Origin: Lewinellaceae bacterium
GTDB taxonomy: Bacteria; Bacteroidota; Bacteroidia; Chitinophagales; Saprospiraceae
Assembly: GCA_016710765.1 (NCBI GenBank)
Contig: JADJUJ010000017.1
Location: forward strand, 81,723 to 145,722
Reading direction: 5' to 3'
Length of the DNA: 64,000 nucleotides
A program made the translations under genes and the position numbers. A model generated the notes under the pieces. That model was not told the origin of the DNA and did no database searches. It worked only from the letters and a program-made list of their open reading frames with translations. Shown here in pieces: positions 47,201 to 55,846 of this stretch; within the stretch, counting starts at the first letter, position 1; each line of letters opens with the position of its first letter.

Positions 47201-47321
47201 TCACGAAAATGCCCTGCTAAATTTCGACTACAAATACGCCCGATCAGAATTCATGATGCTCCGGGATACCACGCAGCAATGGATGGAACAGATGCTGCGA
47301 GACACGGGGAATTTGGCCTAA
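44298..47321 (+). CDS. TIR-domain protein with repeated helical modules
   Basis: At 1007 residues it begins with a TIR domain (about 4-150): LRIYCSYHHKDAEVVAALRG, VQYEDFNTVPEKVDTAEFI and DVVLIFCSTDYFNLQETLLE. TIR domains in bacteria signal by protein contact or hydrolyse NAD; no clear catalytic Glu pattern is seen here. The rest is helical. A motif of Gly-rich turn plus Trp recurs about every 110-140 residues: GGGKYLWVDK (about 470), PWFTLDGHGQLAVHPD (613), GDGYYLWMHFNPER (732), FKFRWVDIDDNGHWMRG (839), GQGRIRWQARLL (949). It is often followed by F-D-P. I do not know a family with this arrangement. It is monocistronic, closed by a terminator. Confidence 0.78.
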   Translation: MSNSLRIYCSYHHKDAEVVAALRGHLNLLLPEATVQYEDFNTVPEKVDTAEFIRKMVDAADVVLIFCSTDYFNLQETLLERDYAKRSPRKPLLLPLRCRAVPQTPGLEEYALVPLDGLPLSNEGRINDLQCALAARLIAQRMYAFEETHRPVPVWQPEPLSWSAALTRLQSWLLRNDLRISLRLLHHLVKDPGFDKIIFEAREQYERLHRRTQREQQSVPDFLEAIDAIRFDLSQLLLRLEPTHLRENWQEVLQNSYFGFAAIEKPETVQPGLAGLVDEILLPDTHNKTEDPDGDPVLSPAKQQEFKRLFILAQDAQAIGQYSKAHDLADQIRTNIDPESAQLYELLLVTLIQLETPDRIIQEALQGNNRLIDKVLRYAGRTREFQALGKCPSATGFYNLSAMAGTLNNALRRAYSALPNDYIIDTGLNAAKHPDSRNAVLRSLRVALDVYSFLHPTDGFLELAFNEYTGGGKYLWVDKILVQDDVFRVINRNEFDVLSEISNLENFLIDPELRNPDNTIEIRQRNQTRPFDSRILLRNNLLYCLRRKRNGLIAAIREEQRFFREFIDERSSLARFVYACILGYLVFDQRDRSQKSDFLQLALDELLRKPEVPWFTLDGHGQLAVHPDCKRLDFDPMALTATIIRHHVGPKTQAEIEELIRQTVYDQFAQETNALYKKLELGLSWTDIRRMRDEEARQGLVECIRRWWALYLAYPEKGELLLKNIVSEMTGDGYYLWMHFNPERLVTHPDSIALGFPAVEFFQKLEQYPLPWSKTHLEQRIVEKLYSRHILPTYEAIAPRDQERRTALIQLFRQSLRGYKTDPQLVYLDWIYQELTQEFKFRWVDIDDNGHWMRGPRVPSHFDPIQLLQELSAIDPMRFNSLETRRRIAERRYLEQEGIYFREISEYRHENRLPERQIAVGVFNKIKGIFKFYPERRYLEIPLHELSGQGRIRWQARLLGVFLVPENHHENALLNFDYKYARSEFMMLRDTTQQWMEQMLRDTGNLA

Positions 47322-47324
47322 AAA

Positions 47325-47361
47325 AACCGGGCGTATTGCATCACCTGCAATACGCCCGGTT
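47325..47361. terminator. Bidirectional terminator between TIR and M14 genes
   Basis: AACCGGGCGTATTGCA pairs perfectly with TGCAATACGCCCGGTT around TCACC. It is flanked by A and T, and it lies between two convergent stop codons. Confidence 0.85.
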
Positions 47362-47365
47362 CAAT

Positions 47366-49735
47366 TTAGTGTTGAATGCTGAACGGACAGCTTTCCGACT
47401 GCCTGCCAGGCAACTCCAGCCGGAACCAATACAGCCCCTGTGAAAAGTGCTGTGTATCCAGTAGTATAGTCCCATTTTGAGGATCCACTGGCTGGTTTGC
47501 TATAGTCCTTCCTAAAACATCAGAAACAACAACCCGCCCCTCGGCGCCAGCGGATGCTGTCGGATTCCAAAACAGCCGGATGGAGTTGCTTGCCGGATTT
47601 GGCGCGCCTCGCAATCGCAGTGGATTGCCCGTTGCGCTTGCCGTATTCAACACCCCGCCTTCGGTATATTCCACCGCCAAATCATCAAAATAAAAGCCAT
47701 CGTATTCCAAAAAGCCATCGCTGAGCAGGCTGAATCGTATGCTAATGGTTTGTCCGGCAAATGCCGAAAGGTCCATGCACTCCTCCACCCAATCCGGCTG
47801 AAATCCGTCGAAAACAGGTTCGTCCAGCAATTGAAAGGTAGACCCCGGTGTGGTAAATCTTCCGCACAAGGAAGTTTCTGTTCCATCGCTTGCCACAGCC
47901 TGTACCACCACAAAATCGTAACTGGCTTCTATCGCCCATTTTGCCCAAAAGCGAAGAGCGGCAGATACGGCGTTAGCCGGTATGGTGAACTGGGGAGACT
48001 CCAGGGTGCGGTAATCATCGCTGGAGTAATCGCCATCCGGAGAGTCGGTGAAACTTGAAGGTGCAGAAAGAAAGGTTGTGGTACTGATTCCCCAGCCAAG
48101 ATTGGTCCAGTTGTCGAGGTTTTCACCGGCATCAGCCAGGAGTGGAATGGCCGGCCCCTGAATGCGCTTATAAAGGGTGTCGGTATATACCTGCGTTCCA
48201 ATTTGTAAATTCAGCAACAGTACTGCTGTTTCGCCCGATACTGTCCCTGGTGCAAAAGCCAGCTGAAAACTGGTATCGATGGTCGCAAATTGAGGAATCT
48301 CTATGGCAATAGGATCGCCAGCGGCAATAATATTGCTGCTGAAGGGTGTAACAGAAAGTTGGATGGCGCCATCTTGAAAACCATAGCGGGTGAGTTTTAC
48401 ATGAAGTTTTGGGTTTTGAATGTCCAGCGCGCCTGGCTCGGCATCCTTGGCTTCAGCATACTGTAAAGCACAAAGTGCGGTGGTAAGATTGGTCCAAAGA
48501 TTGATCTGGTTTAGCCCCTGAATGGCAGTTTGCGGGGGCCAGAAACCGTAGGAACCGGGCCCCACCTCCGGCGTGAAGGCGTAAACATCGGCCCCACCAA
48601 ACATCCAGTCGTCGCTGTTGCCGTTAACCTGATATCCAACCGTTTGGATGGAAGTTCCAGCCCGGTAATTGTTGTACCGCGTGAACAGGTTGGCCAGCGG
48701 TAAAAATCCCGGATCGGCCTGTACATCGTTGTAAGACCAGGGATAGATCAGCAGATTGCCATATGTATGGTAATTCAACGCCAGGAAAAACTGGTGTTGC
48801 AGACAAAAATCGCGCAGCATGCGGGTCTCCGGCTCGGAAAAAGGCGACGGCCCACGGTACACCTCAGAAGAGGTGGTGGGAGAAGAACCATTGTCGTCGA
48901 AGCCCCATTCATAACCATAGTTCCGGTTGAGGTCTACCCCGAAAGTCCCATCCTGGTTGTCCCGGCGGTTTTTACGCCAAAAGCCGCCACCATTTGGTGA
49001 ATTCAATTCATTGAATTTGTACCCGTCGGGGTTTACACAGGGGATAAAAAACAGTTCAGTATTGTTGACAATGTATTGTACCTGCGTGTCTGTTGCATAG
49101 TTTTCCAACAAGTACCACATGTAGTTCAGCATTTGCGACATGCCATTGGGCTCACGGGCATGGTGCAGTGCGGTATACAATACCTCTGGTTCGGGTTCAT
49201 CGCTATCGGGGTTATCCGATATTTTCACATAATACTGAGACCGGCCTTCATGGGTAGTAATCGTATCGCTTACCACTGCACGAATAGAAATGAGGTTGGG
49301 AAATTTGGCGCGCATGTCGTCCAGAATAGCCAGCATTTCTTCCAGGGTGTGGTATCCGCCCATAGAACCATCGGTATAATTGGTGGGAACGGAATATTGT
49401 GGCACACCCGAATTGGAGCCGCAGGAAGCGCCTCGCTTTAAGGCAAGCAGCGGTTGTTTTTGGTTGGCATACCATTGCGTCACATCCTCAATAAGGATTT
49501 TTGTTTGAAAACCCGACTGGTGCAGCAATTGAATTTCCCGATCCGACAAATCGGTGGTCAGGCTTTTGCCCGGAAAATATTCACCATGGTCGGTTTCCAG
49601 GCCAAGGGCGGCCAAGGTTGTCATGGATTTCCCCTTCAGATCGATGTATACGCGTGAATAATGAGGGGCGGCCTGTTGGGCAAAAGCGGGCATTGCAAGG
49701 CAGGCAAGCAATAAAATGATACAAATTCTATTCAT
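47366..49735 (-). CDS. Secreted M14 zinc carboxypeptidase with T9SS sorting domain
   Basis: At 789 residues it has a signal peptide (CIILLLACLAMPAFAQ). An M14 peptidase domain (about 125-420) follows with YHTLEEMLAILDDMRAKFP, the zinc ligands in LYTALHHAREPNG, GVDLNRNYGYEWG and the late AFTPEVGPGSYGFWPP with the catalytic Glu. Around 560-700 a beta-rich carbohydrate-binding or MAM-like domain follows (WVEECMDLSAFAGQTISIRF, EYDGFYFDDLAVEY). The C-terminal PNPASNSIRLFWNP and VLLDTQHFSQGLYWFRLEL are a type IX sorting signal. It should act outside the cell as a metallopeptidase. It is transcribed alone. Confidence 0.93.
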   Translation of the reverse strand: MNRICIILLLACLAMPAFAQQAAPHYSRVYIDLKGKSMTTLAALGLETDHGEYFPGKSLTTDLSDREIQLLHQSGFQTKILIEDVTQWYANQKQPLLALKRGASCGSNSGVPQYSVPTNYTDGSMGGYHTLEEMLAILDDMRAKFPNLISIRAVVSDTITTHEGRSQYYVKISDNPDSDEPEPEVLYTALHHAREPNGMSQMLNYMWYLLENYATDTQVQYIVNNTELFFIPCVNPDGYKFNELNSPNGGGFWRKNRRDNQDGTFGVDLNRNYGYEWGFDDNGSSPTTSSEVYRGPSPFSEPETRMLRDFCLQHQFFLALNYHTYGNLLIYPWSYNDVQADPGFLPLANLFTRYNNYRAGTSIQTVGYQVNGNSDDWMFGGADVYAFTPEVGPGSYGFWPPQTAIQGLNQINLWTNLTTALCALQYAEAKDAEPGALDIQNPKLHVKLTRYGFQDGAIQLSVTPFSSNIIAAGDPIAIEIPQFATIDTSFQLAFAPGTVSGETAVLLLNLQIGTQVYTDTLYKRIQGPAIPLLADAGENLDNWTNLGWGISTTTFLSAPSSFTDSPDGDYSSDDYRTLESPQFTIPANAVSAALRFWAKWAIEASYDFVVVQAVASDGTETSLCGRFTTPGSTFQLLDEPVFDGFQPDWVEECMDLSAFAGQTISIRFSLLSDGFLEYDGFYFDDLAVEYTEGGVLNTASATGNPLRLRGAPNPASNSIRLFWNPTASAGAEGRVVVSDVLGRTIANQPVDPQNGTILLDTQHFSQGLYWFRLELPGRQSESCPFSIQH

Positions 49736-49966
49736 GGTAGTTAAGTTGGTTGTGTCCGGATAATTGATGCAAAGATATACCGGGGATTACGTTACCAGCC
49801 CGGCAAAAGCCCGGATGCTCCATATTGTCAAAATTTAACCACTGGGCTCGGCCTTTAGGGATTTTAACTATTTGGTTTTCTGCTTGTTTTAACAAAATTC
49901 GTTGAAAAATACACTTGCTGTTTTAAAGGGTGTTAAAATTTTCTGGTGTTTGATTTCACAAGGAGT
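49736..49966. other. Intergenic region upstream of the M14 peptidase
   Basis: AT-rich, with no gene or clear promoter box seen. It ends where the inverted-repeat element at 49967 begins. Confidence 0.4.
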
Positions 49967-50115
49967 ACATTGTAACCTAAGTTGTTTGATGTTTTGGGTA
50001 GAAGATTTTGGGCAAGGCTATTTTTGTGGGAATAGCAGCGCTATTCTCCTAAAAATAGCCGATGCATGGTGTCAAAAGATTCAGCCAAAATGCAATAAAA
50101 CTTAGGTTACAATGT
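49967..50115. mobile_element. Short inverted-repeat element (149 bp)
   Basis: ACATTGTAACCTAAGTT (49967-49983) is the exact reverse complement of 50099-50115. The interior has a second nested palindrome, GGCTATTTTT...AAAAATAGCC, so the whole element can fold into one long hairpin. No gene lies inside. It resembles a miniature transposable element, distinct in sequence from the others in this window. Confidence 0.6.
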
Positions 50116-50135
50116 CTTCGCAAGGCCTTATCTGG

Positions 50136-52064
50136 CTAAAAACGGTATGCTACACCAGCGTGCCAGTTTCTTCCGGGCATTGGACGGAATGCGACCACCT
50201 GATACGCCGTATTCCAACAGTTTTCCAGCCGAAATTCCACATGCCACTGCTTGCCCAGCGCCATACTGCACACCAAGGTACCCGTAGAAAAAGCAGGCAA
50301 TTGCTGGCTTTCATCGGCAGTAGTATACCGGCTACCGGTGATTTGATGCAGGTACATCAGGGAGTACCCGGCTCTTTGAACTGAAGTGGTGATGCTGGCA
50401 GAAAACCTGGGTGTGTAAGGCAATTGTCGGTGTAATACCTGAATGTTGTTATCATATACACGGGTATTGGTCACCACATTGTATTGGCCTTGTACATTCC
50501 ATACCAGGTTCCATTTTCCGATATTGTGCTGGCCCCTGGTTTGTACAAACACTCCCCGCGACCAAACCTGCCGGAGATTCTTTGGACGAAACAAACCATC
50601 TGCTCCCGGCTGCCAAAGAATCCAATCGTCGAGCAGCATATTTTGAAATCCCGCCTCTATTTCTCCAAACTGAATCTTTCTGGACAAGGTAAGGTCGGCG
50701 CTGTACCCTTTTTCTGGTTTTAGGTCGGGATTTCCCAACTGGTTCCAGAAACGGTCGTTGAACGTGGGGAGAGTAAAGTTCCTGGACCCAAACAGTTTAA
50801 ACACCCAGGGGTATACTGGTTTCCAGCGCCACAACACCGATGCTGTAAAAGGAGCACGCTGGTCCTGCACCCATTCTTGCCGGGCTGCGAGCCCAAGCAC
50901 ACTTCGGCGCCCGTTTTTTTCAACATAGACGTGTGCGGCTGTACGCCATTGTTGGTACAACAGGGAAGTATCGGTATAGCTGCTGGTGTTGGCCGACTGC
51001 TTTTGAAGGTTCACTCCGGCTTTCCAGAAATAACCATTGCGAAGTTGTGCACTAAAAACGCTGCTACCCAACCAGCTGCGGGAATGGTTGGTATCGGTGG
51101 TTCCTTTCTGGAAAAAATCAATGTACTCATCCAAAAATGCCAACCGGTGCCGCCATTGCCGGCTGGAGTCCACGCTATGCGTCCAGCGCAAACTACTTCG
51201 GATTCCAGCATCACTTTGATGGCTGTCATCGGGTACGGCGGTCATACTGGGCGGAATTTCCCGTTTTGCCTGCAAGGCCCAAACAGATACTTCCAGTCGA
51301 TCGCGGCCCGTCATTTTCCATTGCAGGAACTGCTGGAGATCGGCCTGCTGCTGTCGGGCGTGAACTTGTCGCTCTTCGGCCGACCCAATTTGGGTGATGT
51401 TACGGTAAGGGAAATTATTGCGGGCTTGCAACCATGCGCCCCGAGTGGTGGCCTGCCACAGATTACCACCGTATCGCATTGCTGCACGGGCATCTGTGCG
51501 GTCGAAACTCCCGGCGCCGAGACTCAGGAAGCCTCCATTTCTATTTGCTCCGATGGCACCTGGCGTCATCCGGATACTGCCGCTCATGGCGCCACTGCTG
51601 AGGCCTGCACTCTGGCCGCCATATTCTATCAACAAACGATCTCCCGGCCACATTGGCAACAAGTTCAGGTCGAAAACCCCGTTCATCGGACTTTGAAGGT
51701 TGAGGTCTTCCCAAACTACGGGTGTATGTGATGGGCCTGCGCCACGCAAGGAGGCCGTTGCCAGGAGGCCCGGACCATTGCTTCTGATTTGCACAGGGCC
51801 TTGCCACTGAAGTTGTTGGGCGGCAGAAATCCAACTCAGCGAAGGGATGGAATCCGCTTTCCATTGCGCGGCAGCGGGGGCAAAGGCATCGCTTACCACA
51901 ATCTGGGGTAATAAAAAGGTATCAGGTGATTGTGCCCTACCGTTCAAGGAGCAAGCAAGGGCTATACAAAGCAGGAGGAGGGGAAGGAAAAATTTGGCTG
52001 GCTGGGTCCACCAGCGTTTAAAGCACACAACAGTCCACGATTTCCTCGTAGTCTGGCCGATCAT
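50136..52064 (-). CDS. TonB-dependent outer-membrane receptor
   Basis: TonB receptors import large ligands such as siderophores or cobalamin. The protein (about 640 residues) has a hydrophobic leader (KFFLPLLLLCIALACSLNG) and a plug domain with VQIRSNGPGLLATASLRGAG, VVWEDLNLQSPMNG and YGGQSAGLSSGAMSGSIRMT. A beta-barrel ends in NWHAGVAYRF, with the usual aromatic last residue. The ligand is unclear; the plug resembles BtuB-like receptors. I use the ATG at 52064; a GTG at 52028 is an alternative. Both starts overlap the end of the peroxiredoxin-like gene, so the two are likely co-transcribed. I see no cobalamin riboswitch upstream. Confidence 0.88.
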   Translation of the reverse strand: MIGQTTRKSWTVVCFKRWWTQPAKFFLPLLLLCIALACSLNGRAQSPDTFLLPQIVVSDAFAPAAAQWKADSIPSLSWISAAQQLQWQGPVQIRSNGPGLLATASLRGAGPSHTPVVWEDLNLQSPMNGVFDLNLLPMWPGDRLLIEYGGQSAGLSSGAMSGSIRMTPGAIGANRNGGFLSLGAGSFDRTDARAAMRYGGNLWQATTRGAWLQARNNFPYRNITQIGSAEERQVHARQQQADLQQFLQWKMTGRDRLEVSVWALQAKREIPPSMTAVPDDSHQSDAGIRSSLRWTHSVDSSRQWRHRLAFLDEYIDFFQKGTTDTNHSRSWLGSSVFSAQLRNGYFWKAGVNLQKQSANTSSYTDTSLLYQQWRTAAHVYVEKNGRRSVLGLAARQEWVQDQRAPFTASVLWRWKPVYPWVFKLFGSRNFTLPTFNDRFWNQLGNPDLKPEKGYSADLTLSRKIQFGEIEAGFQNMLLDDWILWQPGADGLFRPKNLRQVWSRGVFVQTRGQHNIGKWNLVWNVQGQYNVVTNTRVYDNNIQVLHRQLPYTPRFSASITTSVQRAGYSLMYLHQITGSRYTTADESQQLPAFSTGTLVCSMALGKQWHVEFRLENCWNTAYQVVAFRPMPGRNWHAGVAYRF

Positions 52065-52553
52065 AGGGTGCTTTGTGGACAAAGGCATGTTTAATGACAC
52101 CTTTTTGAACAACGAATACACCAGGCATCTGAAAGCCATCACCCAGTTCTTCCGATTGGTGCGCAAATCCATGTCCTTCGATGATACCGGCCTGAAAGCC
52201 GCGCACCCAATTCATAAGCCCGAGCAGTTGGGCTGGTGCGCAACGGAGCAATCCAAAGTCGCGGTAATACTTTTTTTCAGGATCAGCGATGTGATTTTTT
52301 TAAAGAATTTTTCGGCCGTTTCCAAGTCAGTAGCCATGTGAACCAACACTACCCGGACGCCTTTGGCTTCAAGTTTCTTTCGACGCTTACTGATGTCACT
52401 GATGGCTTCTCTGCAAAACGAACAACCAAAATGACGCAAAAACACCAATAATACTGTCCCTTTTTCAGACAAGTCTGCTAATGATTCACCGCTGTTAGCG
52501 GTCACCATTTCATCCCAAATCCCAGTTTGTTCCAGAAAAGGTAATTCGGCCAT
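52018..52553 (-). CDS. Peroxiredoxin-like (AhpC/TSA, SelL-type) protein, frameshifted
   Basis: Two frames join into about 178 residues. The first has LLVFLRHFGCSFCREAISDI with the redox motif CxxC and KGVRVVLVHMATDLETAEKF. The second continues ADPEKKYYRDFGLLRCAP, FQAGIIEGHGFAHQSEELGD and QMPGVFVVQKGVIKHAFVHK. This is the layout of peroxiredoxin-like SelL/PRXL2-type proteins, probably cytoplasmic thiol-dependent reductases. The frames meet in a run of seven A near 52295 (T in the plus strand); five or eight would restore the frame. It probably leads the operon with the TonB receptor. Confidence 0.78.
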
Positions 52554-52666
52554 TCGACAGGTTTTACAAAGGAAACAATAAAAGCATCAAAGGGTTCAAG
52601 GTAGTGGGGATCAACCTTTTCGAGCCCGAGCCCCACTACCTGCACTCCTCCAGCACCCGACTGTAC

Positions 52667-53602
52667 TTACAGAATATTCATGGCATCCAATGCATCAGCT
52701 ATGTCCTTAACAGCGGCAGCGGATTGGTGCAAGAGTTCCATTTCGTCCTTTTTCAGTTTCAGTTTGATAATATCCTGAACACCCTTTTTACCCAGTTTTA
52801 CCGGTGCACCCACAAAAATATCTTTCAGTTTGTATTGTCCGTTCAAACGGACGCAGCAGGGGTAGATGCGGTTTTCATTCTTAATTATCGAAATCGCCAT
52901 TTGGGCAGCTGCTGCACCCGGTGCATACCAGGCTGAGGTTCCCATGAGGTTTACGAGTTCACCACCTCCAAATTTCGTGCGCTCAATGATGGCATCAAGC
53001 TGATCTTTTTTGATCAGTTCGGTCACTGGAATTCCGCTGACCGTGGTGTAGCGCGGCAGGGGTACCATGGTGTCGCCATGGCCACCCATCAGCATGGCCT
53101 GAATATCCTTTGGCGAACAATTGAGTGCCTCTGCCAGGAAGGCGCGGTAACGGCCAGTATCCAACACGCCAGCCATACCAATTACCCGCTTATCGGAGAG
53201 ACCGGAGGCTTTCCAGCAGGCGTAAGTCATGACGTCCAGTGGATTTGACACGACAATGATGATGGGGTTTTTGGTGTATTTGAGGATTTGCTGGGTTACC
53301 GACACCACAATTTTGGCATTGGTAGAAATCAAATCGTCGCGGCTCATGCCTGGCTTGCGTGGAATTCCTGCGGTAATCACCACAATGTCTGAATTGGCGG
53401 TAAGGGCATAGTCGTCACCCCCGGCAACGCGTGTGGAATAGCCATCAACAGCGGCTTGCTGCCAGGTGTCGAGAGCTTTCCCTTTGGCCATATTGCCTTG
53501 AATATCGATCAGTACTACTTCGTTAAACACGTCTGCGTGGGCGAGAACATTGGCACAGGTTGCACCGACATTTCCGGCGCCGACAACAGTAACTTTACTC
53601 AT
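52667..53602 (-). CDS. mdh: Malate dehydrogenase
   Basis: MDH interconverts malate and oxaloacetate with NAD in the TCA cycle. At 311 residues it is typical of the LDH-like MDH type. Motifs: the NAD-binding VTVVGAGNVGATCANVLAHA with the acidic VVLIDIQGN, the substrate loop TAGIPRKPGMSRDDLI, NPLDVMTYACWKASGLSDKR and the catalytic MGGHGDTMVPLPRYTTVSG. It is transcribed away from nothing obvious; the paaA gene upstream is on the same strand but 170 bases away. Confidence 0.96.
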   Translation of the reverse strand: MSKVTVVGAGNVGATCANVLAHADVFNEVVLIDIQGNMAKGKALDTWQQAAVDGYSTRVAGGDDYALTANSDIVVITAGIPRKPGMSRDDLISTNAKIVVSVTQQILKYTKNPIIIVVSNPLDVMTYACWKASGLSDKRVIGMAGVLDTGRYRAFLAEALNCSPKDIQAMLMGGHGDTMVPLPRYTTVSGIPVTELIKKDQLDAIIERTKFGGGELVNLMGTSAWYAPGAAAAQMAISIIKNENRIYPCCVRLNGQYKLKDIFVGAPVKLGKKGVQDIIKLKLKKDEMELLHQSAAAVKDIADALDAMNIL

Positions 53603-53771
53603 TGGTTAAAGGCTTTATTGAATTGGAAAAATAGATTTTGATGGCGCAAAAGTAGGGAAAAAAGAAATAAAAACTGGCAAATTTTCAGCATTTTGGCGGT
53701 GATTTCACCTGAAAAAACAGAAAAACCAACCCAATAAGGATGAAAAGGGATGCCGTCGCTTTACACGAAGA

Positions 53772-54746
53772 TCAGGCCGCTTCACTTGCTGCCTTTTCCT
53801 GTTGTTTTTTGGCATAAGCTGCGGCTGCTTCCCGCACCCATGCGCCTTCCTCCCAGGCCTTTACCCGGGTGCGTAGCCTGTCGCGGTTACAAGGTCCGTT
53901 ACCCTTCACTACGTTCCAGAATTCTTCCCAATTGATTGGCCCAAAATCGTAATGACCACGTTCCTCGTTCCATTTCAGTTCGGGGTCAGGAACAGACAAT
54001 CCGAGCGGCTTGATTTGCTCCGCAATCATGTCTACAAAGCGCTGCCGCAATTCATCGTTGGAAAAGCGCTTGATTTTCCATTTCATGCTTTGAGCAGAAT
54101 GCGGCGAATCGTTGTCGGATGGACCAAACATCATCACCGCCGGCCAGTACCAACGGTTGATGGCATCTTGCGCCATGGCGCGCTGTTCCTCCGACCCCTT
54201 TGAAAGCGCAAACAGCAAATCATAGCCCTGGCGTTGGTGAAAGCTTTCTTCCTTGCATACCCGCACCATTGCGCGGGCATAAGGGCCATAAGAACAACGG
54301 CACAATGGAATCTGGTTCATGATGGCAGCACCATCAACCAGCCAGCCAATGGCGCCAATGTCCGCCCAATTCAGGGTGGGATAATTGAAAATGGAAGAAT
54401 ACTTCGCCTTGCCTGAATGTAGGTCATTGATCATAGTTTCACGATCCACCCCCAGGGTTTCAGCGGCAGAATACAAGTACAAACCATGCCCGGCCTCGTC
54501 CTGGACTTTGGCCAGCAGAATTTGCTTCCGTTGCAGCGTTGGGGCGCGGGTAATCCAATTGCCTTCCGGCAGCATACCCACAACTTCACTGTGTGCATGC
54601 TGACTGATCTGGCGGATCAGCGTTTTGCGGTAGTCATCCGGCATCCAGTCTTTCGGTTCTATCCGGATTTCCTGGTCAATTTTCTGCTGAAAATGATCCG
54701 CAATCGAATGTGTTGACGCAGTTTTGGTGTCGCTATGCTCAGTCAT
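53772..54746 (-). CDS. paaA: Phenylacetyl-CoA epoxidase catalytic subunit PaaA
   Basis: PaaA is the di-iron oxygenase subunit that epoxidises the ring of phenylacetyl-CoA with PaaB, C and E. At 324 residues it has the expected length. Recognisable stretches are MPDDYRKTLIRQISQHAHSE, the iron ligands in LLAKVQDEAGHGLYLY (E-x-x-H) and VCKEESFHQRQGYDLLF (E-x-x-x-H), and the C-terminal DPELKWNEERGHYDFGPINW. In most genomes it starts a paaABCDE operon; here no paaB follows, only mdh. The other subunits must be elsewhere or absent. The closest pathway relative is the thiolase at 7.2 kb. Confidence 0.93.
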   Translation of the reverse strand: MTEHSDTKTASTHSIADHFQQKIDQEIRIEPKDWMPDDYRKTLIRQISQHAHSEVVGMLPEGNWITRAPTLQRKQILLAKVQDEAGHGLYLYSAAETLGVDRETMINDLHSGKAKYSSIFNYPTLNWADIGAIGWLVDGAAIMNQIPLCRCSYGPYARAMVRVCKEESFHQRQGYDLLFALSKGSEEQRAMAQDAINRWYWPAVMMFGPSDNDSPHSAQSMKWKIKRFSNDELRQRFVDMIAEQIKPLGLSVPDPELKWNEERGHYDFGPINWEEFWNVVKGNGPCNRDRLRTRVKAWEEGAWVREAAAAYAKKQQEKAASEAA

Positions 54747-54971
54747 GGTGCGTATTTTTGGTCTGTTTGGCCTTAGCCGGCGCTAAATTCGGCATAATTC
54801 CATAAAAACACACCCCTGAAGCTTTCGTTTAGAATCATTCTAAATTTTTTAACTTTTTTATTTGCCATACGCCACTAAAACACGGTATGCGGCGTTGTTA
54901 GTAGCAACAAGCGGAAATCCTGGGTTTTGAGCGATTTTTGACAATAATATTCACATTTCATATCAAAAGCG

Positions 54972-54979
54972 TATCTTTG
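54972..54979 (+). promoter_or_regulatory. Candidate -7 box of bamD
   Basis: TATCTTTG fits TAnnTTTG and lies only 6 bases before the ATG of bamD, so transcription would start at or close to the start codon (leaderless mRNA). No TTG at 20 bases is seen upstream. Confidence 0.4.
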
Positions 54980-54985
54980 CGGGCT

Positions 54986-55810
54986 ATGAAAAAAACCACC
55001 CTTTGGCTGCTGTTGGCTGGAATCATTACGGCCGCCGGAGCTTGTAAAAGTTCATTTGAAAAAGTACGTGTTAGCGGCGATCCGGATCTTATTCTCCAGA
55101 AGGCCTTTGAGTACTATGAACAAGAGGAATATCAAAAATCGCAAACGCTTTTTGATCTGGTACTCAGCAATGTACGGGGTAAAAAAGATGCAGAAAAGGC
55201 CTATTTTGATTATGCCTATACGCATTACCATCTGAAGCAATATTTACTTTCCGCTTACTATTTCAAGAATTTCTCCAACACGTTCATTAACTCAGAATAC
55301 CGCGAAGAGGCCGCCTTCATGTCTGCCTATTCCAACTATCAGTTATCGCCTACTTACCGGTTGGACCAGACAGCCTCCATAGATGCCATTGATGAGTTCC
55401 AGTTGTTTGTCAACCTCTTCCCCAAGAGCCCTAGGGTTGAGGAGTGCAATAAACTGATTGATGAATTGCGGCGTAAACTGGAACAAAAAAGCCTATGCGG
55501 AGGGAGAATTGTATTTTAATCTTCGACAATACCAATCGGCCGTAGTGTCTTTTGACAACCTACTGCGCGACTATCCGGAATCGCCGGATATTGAACGGGT
55601 AAGGTATTTGATTGCTAAGTCCGACTTTCTGTTGAGTAAAAACAGTATAGTGGAGAAAAAATCTGAGCGCTATACCGAAACCATCAAGCGTTGCGAAGAT
55701 TTTCTGGGAAAGTTCCCCGATGGGAAATATACTAAGGAAATCAAGCAGATGAAAAAAGAGGCCGAAGCAGCGAAAAAGACGTCAAGAAATTGCTCAAACG
55801 CACCACATAA
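54986..55810 (+). CDS. bamD: Outer-membrane assembly lipoprotein BamD (frameshifted)
   Basis: BamD is an essential part of the BAM complex, which inserts beta-barrel proteins in the outer membrane. The start at 54986 gives a lipoprotein signal (TLWLLLAGIITAAGAC) and TPR-like helices: LQKAFEYYEQEEYQKSQTLF, AEKAYFDYAYTHYHLKQYLL, EYREEAAFMSAYSNYQLSP. A second frame continues KAYAEGELYFNLRQYQSAVV and IERVRYLIAKSDFLLSKNS. The frames meet at a run of six A (55485-55490, one too many). A second shift near 55770-55780 would give the normal ending VKKLLKRTT at 55810. Two indels in an essential gene point to sequence error. It is the first gene before rpoZ. Confidence 0.9.
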
Positions 55811-55846
55811 CCCCAATTGTTTCAACTATAAATTTCAATTCTTTAT

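Noticed and set aside
52064..52666. Cobalamin riboswitch before the BtuB-like receptor
   Set aside because: The receptor overlaps the peroxiredoxin-like gene and no B12-box-like sequence was recognised upstream.
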